From an uncultured bacterium (GTDB taxonomy: Bacteria > Bacteroidota > Bacteroidia > Bacteroidales > Bacteroidaceae), in the NCBI GenBank assembly GCA_905215575.1, contig CAJMQV010000020.1, forward strand, positions 1 through 21,077: 21,077 bases of DNA, read 5' to 3'. A program made the translations under genes and the position numbers. Of this stretch, positions 14,820-21,077 are shown in pieces; positions within the stretch are counted from its first letter, which is position 1; the number at the start of each line of letters is the position of its first letter. The notes under the pieces are model-generated. The model did no database searches and had not been told where the DNA came from. It was given only the letters and a program-made list of their open reading frames with translations.

Positions 14820-17285
14820 ATGAAAACAAAACTTTTACTTTTTGCATTACTAATGTGGTTGCCATGGTGTGCAAAGGCACAGGATCCGGAAACCGTTTGT
14901 CGTGTTTCATTAACTGACTTACCGGAAGAAGTAAACGTGTATGATCTGAATGTACGGATGTTCATAAACAATAAAGGTTATTATCAGGAAATGCCTTTAG
15001 ATTATGATCAGGAAACGTCAACATTCTCTGTGAGATATATACACGATGCAGCGCAGGGAAAAACCAATGCCAAGCTTTTGATACAAGGTATTAATTTTTT
15101 GCCCACAGATTCTTTGGACTGGGTTTTTGATGCACAGCAGCAGGAGCAGACTACAGCCGTATCTATGAAGTCTTATAAAAAGGTATCTTTCGAAGTGGAA
15201 GACGGATGGGGCTTTTATGAACAGACTGGAGAAAACAGTTATCAGACAAGCGGCTTTGAAGTTTCCAAAGTTTACCCGGACGGTCGTCAGGAATGGACTC
15301 AGGTAGGTGGGGCAGGTATGGTCACCGATAATCCGGAGAAACAGGCATATTATGTTTATGCCGAGCCGGGAGAGTATTATTGGCAAGGCAAAATTAAGCG
15401 TGTATCTGATCATTTGGCAGTAGATGTCAGCCGTCAGCTCTTGACTGTTTCCAATGAAGGTAAGGCTATGGTTCAGTTGGATTGGGAGCATAATTCTCTG
15501 GTAACTTTTAAGCCTAAGAACATGCCTACTGAAATATCATCTTTTACTATCTATTTACATCATGAAGAAGGAGACGGAATGGCTTCAGAAATGACTGTAA
15601 CGTCTGGAAATAATGGAACAGCAACTGCGTTTTTATCTTCTGGGTATGAATACGATTGGAACTGTGAGATGCAAAGTGAGGCGGTTAATTATTTCAGTAA
15701 GCATGGAATACTGATTGCTTCAGACAAGAATCTGACCGTGGATATAGATTATGCGGATTTTGAAAAGCATACTGTTGTATTGAAGGGATTGCAAGATGAT
15801 GAATCTTGCTATGGTGACGCTTCTATTTACAGTACAGATGATGAAAAGCCGGGATATGTAAGTTGTTTCTTTAATCAGGAAAGCAGGAGTCAGGAAATCT
15901 GTTTGCCAAAAGGAAATTATGCTTTGGAATGCAGGCTTTCTGTCACTGACCAAAATGGTGTGACATATGAAACATTACCAAAATGTGGAACACTGTCTGT
16001 TGGCAGCGAAAAAGAGCTCGTGCTGGATTACAGTAATTATCATAAGGTGAAGCTTCAGTGCATGGGTGAGTCTTTCAGTGGTGAAATTTCAAAGAAAGAT
16101 GATCTTGAGGAAGGATATATTTATGGTTCTTGCGTTCTGTTGCCGGATGGAAACTATCATGTATCCGGATACTATGATGCCGATGCCGTAAGATTGGAGA
16201 AGGACTTCACAGTTTCCGGTTCTGATCTGGTAGTGGATATGGAATACAATCCTGCTGACTATACGGCATTGACTGTGGAGTTGGATCAGTTGGAAACATT
16301 GCCGGAGTTTGTCCGTTCATACTATTTTAATGTCACATTGTATCAGAACGGTCAGGAAGTTGATTATTTCAACATCGGATTGGACAATGGAGAATACAGC
16401 GAAACCAAGAGAATCAAGAAAGGTACTTATACTTACGAGGCCGAGATCCAGACAGACGGCCCGGATCATCTGGTCATTCCTTTCACAGGAACACTGGAAC
16501 TGAATGGTGAGAAAGCATCAAAGGTATTTGATCTCAGTGAGCTGTGCTTCGTTCTTTTAGAGGTTACCGATGAGAATCAGAATCAGCTTGAGGCTATTTA
16601 TATTAGTGTGGGAGGTGATATTGAAAATTCCTACTATGTAGAGCAGCCTGGTGCTTATATGATTGCCATGCCGGGAACTTATGATCTGACTTTCTTTATT
16701 TCCAAGTATGCTACTCAGGAACAGAAGGTCGTTCTCAACAAGCAGACCGAGAAATTGTCTGTCACCATGCAGTCGGCTGATGTCTATCTGCTGATGATTT
16801 ATCCGGATAATATGGATGAATATACAACAGCTACGGTTACTGTAGAAGGCGTGGGATCTTATCAGGTGCGCGATGATGAATATACCGGAGATATGCGTCC
16901 GTTCATGGCTGTCAAGAGCGGTACTTACAAACTGACTATCACTGCTCCGGGTTATGAGACATATACTCAGATGATTGAGGTGAGTGAGGCAACATATTCT
17001 TACGAAGATGACGGTGTGTACTTTGAGATTCCGATGAAGAAGACCGGAACTTCTGTAGAAAACATGGAGCAGGGCGGTAAACCTGAAGTTTCCGTTGCAC
17101 AGAACAGAATTTGTGTTAAGGCTCAGTCCGACTGTCGTATGATGGTTTACAATATGAGCGGTGTGTGCGTTGCTTCAGCACAGGGTATGCAGATGATGAC
17201 CGAAACATTGCCGTATGGTATTTATATCGTGAAGACAGCTTCTGCTGCCGGCACAGATGTGAAGAAGGTTGCAGTCGGTAAGTAA
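14820..17285 (+). CDS. Large exported protein of tandem beta-sandwich-like modules with type IX-like sorting tail
   Basis: This 821-residue protein has a signal peptide (1-20, ending CAKA). I see a recurring module of about 75-100 residues that opens with a VDxDY-type strand followed by a VxLxG strand, and later has a PxGxY motif. Openings lie near 216 (AMVQLDWEHNSLVTF), 304 (LTVDIDYADFEKHTVVLKGL), 400 (LVLDYSNYHKVKLQ), 470 (LVVDMEYNPADYTALTV), 568 (KVFDLSELCFVLLEV) and 646 (LSVTMQSADVYLLMI). PxGxY-like turns are EPGEY (182), LPKGNY (362), LPDGNY (441), KKGTY (533), MPGTY (617) and VKSGTY (698). The last about 70 residues (VYNMSGVCVASAQGMQMMTE, LPYGIYIVKT, VKKVAVGK) match the type A C-terminal sorting tail of the type IX secretion system. 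I know no function for it; a surface or secreted adhesin- or scaffold-like role is possible. The gene is more AT-rich in its first half than its neighbours. It is probably monocistronic. Confidence 0.78.
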   Translation: MKTKLLLFALLMWLPWCAKAQDPETVCRVSLTDLPEEVNVYDLNVRMFINNKGYYQEMPLDYDQETSTFSVRYIHDAAQGKTNAKLLIQGINFLPTDSLDWVFDAQQQEQTTAVSMKSYKKVSFEVEDGWGFYEQTGENSYQTSGFEVSKVYPDGRQEWTQVGGAGMVTDNPEKQAYYVYAEPGEYYWQGKIKRVSDHLAVDVSRQLLTVSNEGKAMVQLDWEHNSLVTFKPKNMPTEISSFTIYLHHEEGDGMASEMTVTSGNNGTATAFLSSGYEYDWNCEMQSEAVNYFSKHGILIASDKNLTVDIDYADFEKHTVVLKGLQDDESCYGDASIYSTDDEKPGYVSCFFNQESRSQEICLPKGNYALECRLSVTDQNGVTYETLPKCGTLSVGSEKELVLDYSNYHKVKLQCMGESFSGEISKKDDLEEGYIYGSCVLLPDGNYHVSGYYDADAVRLEKDFTVSGSDLVVDMEYNPADYTALTVELDQLETLPEFVRSYYFNVTLYQNGQEVDYFNIGLDNGEYSETKRIKKGTYTYEAEIQTDGPDHLVIPFTGTLELNGEKASKVFDLSELCFVLLEVTDENQNQLEAIYISVGGDIENSYYVEQPGAYMIAMPGTYDLTFFISKYATQEQKVVLNKQTEKLSVTMQSADVYLLMIYPDNMDEYTTATVTVEGVGSYQVRDDEYTGDMRPFMAVKSGTYKLTITAPGYETYTQMIEVSEATYSYEDDGVYFEIPMKKTGTSVENMEQGGKPEVSVAQNRICVKAQSDCRMMVYNMSGVCVASAQGMQMMTETLPYGIYIVKTASAAGTDVKKVAVGK

Positions 17286-17294
17286 GAGATCAGT

Positions 17295-17342
17295 AAAGAA
17301 CCATATTCAGTTTGTTTCGGACTTGAATATGGTTCTTTTCTT
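17295..17342 (+). terminator. Rho-independent terminator after modular exported protein gene
   Basis: AAAGAACCATATTCA (17295-17309) pairs perfectly with TGAATATGGTTCTTT (17324-17338): a 15-bp stem and 14-nt loop, followed by a T-rich run. It lies 9 nt after the stop codon. Confidence 0.92.
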
Positions 17343-17387
17343 TTTGTTTCACCGTTCAATTTGAATGGTTTGTTACCGGTAAATGAT

Positions 17388-17431
17388 ATTACTGCTCCGT
17401 CAGTAATTCATTACTTTGCCGTCAGTAATTT
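17388..17431. repeat. Two tandem 22-bp palindromic units (operator-like)
   Basis: Each unit is a left half ATTACT(G/T), a 6-nt spacer ending CCGT, and a right half CAGTAAT plus 2 nt. Unit one runs 17388-17409 and unit two 17410-17431; they match at 18 of 22 positions. The halves are inverted repeats and the period of 22 bp is about two helical turns, the geometry expected for side-by-side dimer binding of a regulator. Confidence 0.6.
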
Positions 17432-17625
17432 GAAAAACGCATGTTTCCTAGAAAGTTTTTTATGTTTCATTGAAACGCAGAAACTGGTATTTTGTATATG
17501 TTTCATGCAGTTCATGTATGGAGATTTTTGTAGTTTCTGAGGAGAGATTTCTTTGGGTTCGCAGTGCTTTTTGTGGTTTAAAGTATTTTAGTATTTTATA
17601 GACGGGTTCTTCAGATAGTTTGTTG

Positions 17626-17633
17626 TATCTTTA
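17626..17633 (+). promoter_or_regulatory. Possible -7 box of GH20 gene
   Basis: TATCTTTA differs from TAnnTTTG only in the last base and lies 40 nt before the ATG at 17674. No -33 TTTG at proper spacing, which would fit an activator-dependent promoter, but the site could be chance. Confidence 0.35.
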
Positions 17634-17673
17634 TTTTTCAAAACCTTTATTACTAAATATATTGCTTTAAATC

Positions 17674-19878
17674 ATGAACCGAAAAAACATTTTCAGACGT
17701 TTGGCTTGTGTGTCGTTGCTTCTGGCTGCTTCGGCCGGTGTTGGTGCACAGCAAAACATTTCAATAGTTCCCAAACCTTTACATCTGGAGCAGACAGAAG
17801 AACAGTTTGTCTTGAAGTCCGGAATGACCATTGCCTGTGAGGATGGCTTGAAAGAGCAGGCTGAATATTTAAGTCAGATGTTGCGTCAGGCTACGGGATG
17901 GGAGATCAAGGTGCGTCCCGATTCCCGAAAAGGAAATATTGTTCTGGCATTGGATACCGTGGCTAATAAACATTCTGAAGGATATTCTCTGTCGGTGGAT
18001 AAGAAAAGTATCCGGATATCCGGTGCCGATGAGGCCGGAGTTTTTTATGGCTTGCAGACTCTGTTGCAGCTATTCCCGAAAGAGGTGTATCGGAACAGTC
18101 TGGCCGGTCAGATAAAATGGACCGTTCCAGGAGTACAGATCGTGGACCATCCTGAGCGTCCTTGGCGAGGTATGATGCTCGATGTGGCCCGTTATTTCTA
18201 TGATAAGGAGTTTGTCAAGAAGTTCATCGATATGATGGCCATGTATAAGCTCAATAAACTTCAGTTTCATTTGATTGATGATTCCGGATGGCGTTTGGAA
18301 ATCAAGAAATATCCCCGTCTGACTGATGTAGGAGCGTGGGCCGGTCCCGATAGCCGCCGTTTGGGAGGTTATTACACTCAGGACGATATTCGTGAGATTC
18401 TGGAATACGCCCGTTTGCGTCAGGTGGAGGTTATTCCTGAGATAGAGTTCCCGGCCCACATGCTTTCGGCCGTAGTGGCTTATCCCTGGTTGGGCTGTAC
18501 GGGCAAGCAACACGAAGTGCCCGACCAGCATTTCATCAGCCGAGACCTGCTTTGTGTCGGCAAGGAAAGTTCCTATCAGTTCTTGAAGGATGTGCTCGAT
18601 GAAACGGTGGCGCTCTTCCCGTCGCAATATATCAATATCGGTGGCGATGAGGCTGTTTATACCAACTGGGAGCAGTGCCCGCGCTGTCAGGAAGTCATGA
18701 AGCGAGAGGGACTGAGCAAGGCTTCGGAACTGCAAGGCTATCTCACCAACGTGGTGGCTGATATGATGAAGAAAAAGAACCGTACGGTGATTGGTTGGGA
18801 AGAGATTATCCAGCGCGGAAAACTGAATGAGCAGGTTGTGGCTCTGATGTGGCATAACGTCGGAGATACGATTCAGGCTACACGTACGGGTCATAAAGCT
18901 ATATTGACTCCAGCAACACACTTGTATTTTGATTTTCCCGAAAGCCGTACTCCCGGTGAGGTGAAGGCCGCCACCTGGATGCCACCAATCTCTTTGGAGA
19001 AGTGTTATGGAATGGAGGTCAACGATTACAGTCCGTCATCTACGGTGATGGGAGTGCAGGGCTGCTTCTGGAGTGATCAGTTCATTCACGGTACCGTGCT
19101 TCAGGAAATCACTCCGCTGAATGAAAACCGTTCCGAGCAATATGCCGAATATCTGATATTTCCACGTATGCTGGCGCTGGCCGAAGTGGCCTGGTTGCCT
19201 AAAGCGGAACGAAAGTATGCCGATTTTGCGGAGCGTATGACGCTTCAGTATGCCAAACTGGATGCCAAAGGATGCAACTATCGTGTGCCCGAGCCGAAGA
19301 TCCTGTCGATGACTCAGGAGGGAGACAGTCTGTGCTTTACCCTGGCCCCTACGGTGGCAGGTGCTCCGATTCGCTATACGACCAACGGCAGTTATCCGAC
19401 AATTCATTCTGCGGTTTACAGCGGTCCGGTGCGGGTGAAGAATAAAGCAGATTTTCATGCCATGACTGTAGTTGACAACCGTCATTATTCTCTGCCCATT
19501 TATTTCGCGCCCGATTATTCGGCTTATAAGCAGTATGGTGAGTTCACTGCGGAGTGGAAACCTCTTCAGGTGCAGACTTCGCCTTCAAAATGGCGTTTTG
19601 AGTGTACCGGAAAGATTTCCGGAAACGGAGAATATGAAATAGCTTTCATTCAGACGGGCGGACAGAACGTCTTGAATTTGGGCGGTCTGTCGCTGTGGAA
19701 ACGCGATGAGAAACTGGCTGAATTTGCGATTAACCGGTCATCGCAGGCTGATAAGCCGGTTGTCGGTTCGTTTAAAGTGGAAGCTTTCGAGGCCGGAACT
19801 CCCTTCTATATTGAGGTAGAAGCTTGCGGAGTAAACGGAAATGATACCAAAGGACTTGTGTTTATCCGCAAAAAATAA
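17674..19878 (+). CDS. GH20 beta-N-acetylhexosaminidase, exported
   Basis: This 734-residue glycoside hydrolase has a signal peptide (1-25, ending GVGA). A GH20b-type N-terminal domain (about 28-155) precedes the TIM barrel (about 160-510). Catalytic pair Asp325-Glu326 lies in INIGGDEA; Asp orients the substrate acetamido group and Glu is the acid. Other site residues in place are Arg165 (WRGMMLD), His199 (FHLIDDSGWR), His262 (FPAHM), Trp393 (LMWHN) and Tyr418/Asp420 (YFDFPES). The usual WxE near the end of the barrel reads WSD (466-468). Residues about 560-625 (APIRYTTNGSYPTIHSAVYSGPV split over that span) form a chitobiase-type C-terminal domain, followed by a beta-sandwich-like end (about 640-732). 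It removes terminal GlcNAc/GalNAc from glycans in the periplasm or at the surface. It has its own terminator and a dyad-rich upstream region, so it is monocistronic and probably regulated. Confidence 0.95.
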   Translation: MNRKNIFRRLACVSLLLAASAGVGAQQNISIVPKPLHLEQTEEQFVLKSGMTIACEDGLKEQAEYLSQMLRQATGWEIKVRPDSRKGNIVLALDTVANKHSEGYSLSVDKKSIRISGADEAGVFYGLQTLLQLFPKEVYRNSLAGQIKWTVPGVQIVDHPERPWRGMMLDVARYFYDKEFVKKFIDMMAMYKLNKLQFHLIDDSGWRLEIKKYPRLTDVGAWAGPDSRRLGGYYTQDDIREILEYARLRQVEVIPEIEFPAHMLSAVVAYPWLGCTGKQHEVPDQHFISRDLLCVGKESSYQFLKDVLDETVALFPSQYINIGGDEAVYTNWEQCPRCQEVMKREGLSKASELQGYLTNVVADMMKKKNRTVIGWEEIIQRGKLNEQVVALMWHNVGDTIQATRTGHKAILTPATHLYFDFPESRTPGEVKAATWMPPISLEKCYGMEVNDYSPSSTVMGVQGCFWSDQFIHGTVLQEITPLNENRSEQYAEYLIFPRMLALAEVAWLPKAERKYADFAERMTLQYAKLDAKGCNYRVPEPKILSMTQEGDSLCFTLAPTVAGAPIRYTTNGSYPTIHSAVYSGPVRVKNKADFHAMTVVDNRHYSLPIYFAPDYSAYKQYGEFTAEWKPLQVQTSPSKWRFECTGKISGNGEYEIAFIQTGGQNVLNLGGLSLWKRDEKLAEFAINRSSQADKPVVGSFKVEAFEAGTPFYIEVEACGVNGNDTKGLVFIRKK

Positions 19879-19897
19879 TCTTATATTTATCCGTCAG

Positions 19898-19956
19898 ATC
19901 CTCTTGTCCGGGTTTTATGTTCTTGCATGAAACGGGCAAGAGGATTTCTTTTTCCT
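19898..19956 (+). terminator. Rho-independent terminator after GH20 gene
   Basis: ATCCTCTTGTCCG (19898-19910) pairs with CGGGCAAGAGGAT (19933-19945), 13 bp with one G-U pair, followed by TTCTTTTTCC. It begins 20 nt after the stop codon. Confidence 0.88.
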
Positions 19957-20143
19957 TTGAGGGCTAATGGAAGAATGGCATGGTTACTGCGTGAAGTTGG
20001 TTGGGAAATAATAAAAATCCCAAGAATCCATTAAACCATTTCCTTGTTTTGCAATCAAAAGATAAAATGCTTGACTAACGGTCTTTGAAAATGCCTTAAC
20101 ACAGAAAGAAATATTTAACGATAAACTTTAATATGAAAAAATC

Positions 20144-20587
20144 ATGAGAATCAGAATTTGTATGTTAGGAATGGCCCTCTTCTTTGGGGGAGTAAGCAGC
20201 GGAGGATTACAACCGCTTCATGCAACAGAAAGTACACAGGTAGTAACGAGAGGCAAACCCGGGCGTCCCAGTGCCGATCGTCATGAACACCGATACGAGC
20301 GCAAGAAAAAGAAAGATCATCACATCAGGAAAATTCCTCCGCACTATACTAAAGTGTACCATGGAAAGAAATGCTATTACTATCATGACGGCTTCTATTA
20401 TCGTCCGTGCTCCGGAGGTTATTATGAGCGCTTCCGTCCTTTTATCGGTATGATTGTACCTGTATTGCCCAGGAGGGTGCATGTGGTGCATCGCCACGGT
20501 CAGGAATATCTGGTTTGCGAAGGAATATTCTATAAGAGAATTTATACCCGTTATGGTTTCCGTTATAAAGTCGTAGGATTTGCGTAA
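20144..20587 (+). CDS. Small basic His/Tyr-rich exported protein (DUF6515-like)
   Basis: This 147-residue protein has a leader at about 1-28 (hydrophobic MLGMALFFGGVSSGG, ending LHATES). A very basic segment follows (40-70, with RHEHRYERKKKKDHHIRK), then a Tyr/Gly-rich stretch HGKKCYYYHDGFYYRP (73-88) with GGYYERF. After that come PFIGMIVPVLPRRVHVV (99-115) and YLVCEGIFYKR. The YYYHDGxFYR...VPVLP pattern resembles DUF6515 proteins of Bacteroidetes, which have no assigned function; that family name is from memory and not certain. It is probably periplasmic or envelope-bound. A 4-codon reading frame (ATG at 20133, MKKS, stop) overlaps the start as ATGA, and one extra A in the preceding A6 run would fuse an MKKI leader in frame. 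No clear promoter box is visible. It ends at a convergent terminator. Confidence 0.7.
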   Translation: MRIRICMLGMALFFGGVSSGGLQPLHATESTQVVTRGKPGRPSADRHEHRYERKKKKDHHIRKIPPHYTKVYHGKKCYYYHDGFYYRPCSGGYYERFRPFIGMIVPVLPRRVHVVHRHGQEYLVCEGIFYKRIYTRYGFRYKVVGFA

Positions 20588-20595
20588 AAAGAAAA

Positions 20596-20634
20596 GAAGA
20601 TGCCCCGAAGTCAGTTGACTTTCGGGGCATCTTC
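20596..20634. terminator. Convergent bidirectional terminator
   Basis: GAAGATGCCCCGAA (20596-20609) pairs with TTCGGGGCATCTTC (20621-20634), with extra GTCA/TGAC pairing inside the loop. A-rich DNA lies on the left and ATTATTT on the right, so it can act in both directions between the small exported protein gene (plus, ends 20587) and the oxidoreductase gene (minus, ends 20660). Confidence 0.88.
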
Positions 20635-20659
20635 ATTATTTGAGTTATGTGAATTCTAA

Positions 20660-21077
20660 TTATTCAGCAACTTTTTCATCGCTCCAGTCCATGGCAGCCA
20701 TACGCTTGTATGAAGCGTAGCGCTTCTTAGCCATATCCTCGCAAGCGTTGAACAGGTCAGCAGCCTCAGTAGGATACTGTTTCATTACAGAAGCGAAACG
20801 AACCTCGCCCTTCAGATAATCCTGGAATGCCTCCCATTTCGGCTCCTTAGAGTCGAGTGAGAACGGATTCTTGCCTTCATCCTCCAGAGCTGGGTTGAAG
20901 CGCCACAAGTGCCAGTAACCGCACTCAACAGCAGCAGCCTCTTCAGCCTGAGATTTACCCATACCCTTCTTCAAACCGTGGTTGATACATGGAGCATAAG
21001 CGATGATGATTGATGGTCCAGGATAAGCCTCTGCCTCACGGATAGCCTTCAAGCACTGAGCCTGGTCAGCACCCATA
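20660..21077 (-). CDS. nifJ: Pyruvate:ferredoxin (flavodoxin) oxidoreductase, C-terminal end (cut by window edge)
   Basis: The last 138 residues of PFOR are visible; the enzyme oxidatively decarboxylates pyruvate to acetyl-CoA and reduces ferredoxin in anaerobes. Evidence is the C-terminal thiamine-domain signature: MGADQAQCLKAIREAEAYPG, then PSIIIAYAPCINHGLKKGMG and KSQAEEAAAVECGYWHLWRF, followed by NPFSLDSKEPKWEAFQDYLK. The Cys in YAPCINHG corresponds, from knowledge of the family, to the C-terminal ligand of the [4Fe-4S] cluster nearest to thiamine diphosphate. The Met at the window edge is an internal Met (family motif ASVSMGA), not a start; the rest of the gene lies beyond 21077. The protein ends KVAE. 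Confidence 0.93.
   Translation of the reverse strand, partial: MGADQAQCLKAIREAEAYPGPSIIIAYAPCINHGLKKGMGKSQAEEAAAVECGYWHLWRFNPALEDEGKNPFSLDSKEPKWEAFQDYLKGEVRFASVMKQYPTEAADLFNACEDMAKKRYASYKRMAAMDWSDEKVAE

Larger units (their letters stand above)
17343..17673. promoter_or_regulatory. Dyad-rich gene-free region upstream of GH20 gene
   Basis: I see no gene here. The stretch contains, in order: ACCGTTCAA/TTGAATGGT (17351-17369, one mismatch), the perfect palindrome TTACCGGTAA (17373-17382), two tandem 22-bp palindromic units (17388-17431), GTTTCA-T-TGAAAC (17464-17476) and a direct repeat TATGTTTCAT (17461-17470 and 17497-17506). The -7 like box TATCTTTA lies at 17626-17633. Confidence 0.55.

Noticed and set aside
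17581..17600. Direct repeat AGTATTTT twice near 17582-17597
   Set aside because: Short and in very AT-rich DNA; likely chance.
18070..18921. 283-codon open frame on the minus strand
   Set aside because: It is antisense to the GH20 catalytic barrel; a shadow of a strongly conserved gene.
21074..21076. ATG at the window edge as start of the last gene
   Set aside because: The residues after it match the interior of the C-terminal PFOR domain (family motif SMGA), so the gene continues beyond the window.

Overview
The window reads as chromosomal DNA of a Bacteroidales bacterium (Bacteroides/Prevotella/Phocaeicola-like). Four things point there: NlpE-like, DUF4249 and MG2-type envelope proteins; a FecI-type sigma/FecR/STN-TonB receptor operon; a seven-transmembrane AraC-type regulator; and repeated TAnnTTTG boxes (the Bacteroidetes -7 element) close upstream of start codons. 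I cannot assign genus or species. There are no rRNA, tRNA, CRISPR or insertion-sequence signals.

Layout. (1) 1-3272: the 5' end of gltB (glutamate synthase large subunit, minus strand, cut by the window edge) is divergent from a PurF-family amidotransferase on the plus strand that ends in a strong terminator. Both are Ntn-type glutamine amidotransferases, so this is a nitrogen-assimilation/purine-related neighbourhood. (2) 3367-6632, minus strand: a large exported MG2 (alpha-2-macroglobulin-like) protein and, upstream of it, an NlpE-like lipoprotein, separated by a hairpin terminator. (3) 6888-12213, plus strand: a small single-pass membrane protein, then an ECF sigma factor, a FecR anti-sigma factor, a TonB-dependent receptor with an STN signalling domain, and a DUF4249 lipoprotein. 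Gaps of 4 and 2 nt join the last three genes. This is a complete cell-surface signalling and uptake operon of unknown substrate. (4) 12385-17285: a SEC-C zinc-motif protein behind a strongly structured 5' leader, a 7-TM AraC-type regulator, a terminator, then an 821-residue exported protein built from tandem beta-sandwich-like modules with a type IX-like C-terminal tail. (5) 17286-17673: a 388-nt gene-free region rich in dyads, including two tandem 22-bp palindromic units, ahead of a GH20 beta-hexosaminidase with its own terminator. (6) 20144-21077: a small basic His/Tyr-rich exported protein, a convergent terminator, and the 3' end of pyruvate:ferredoxin oxidoreductase on the minus strand, cut by the window edge.

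How the parts work together: the clearest functional unit is the sigma/FecR/TonB receptor/DUF4249 operon. In that class of system, ligand uptake at the outer membrane is signalled through STN and FecR to release the sigma factor, which usually drives its own operon. The 7-TM AraC protein and the modular secreted protein form a plausible regulator/target pair, but only by adjacency. No wholly new system is proven here. The best leads are the extra membrane protein upstream of the sigma factor, the tandem-palindrome region before the hexosaminidase, the modular secreted protein, and the altered glutaminase site of the PurF-like enzyme.
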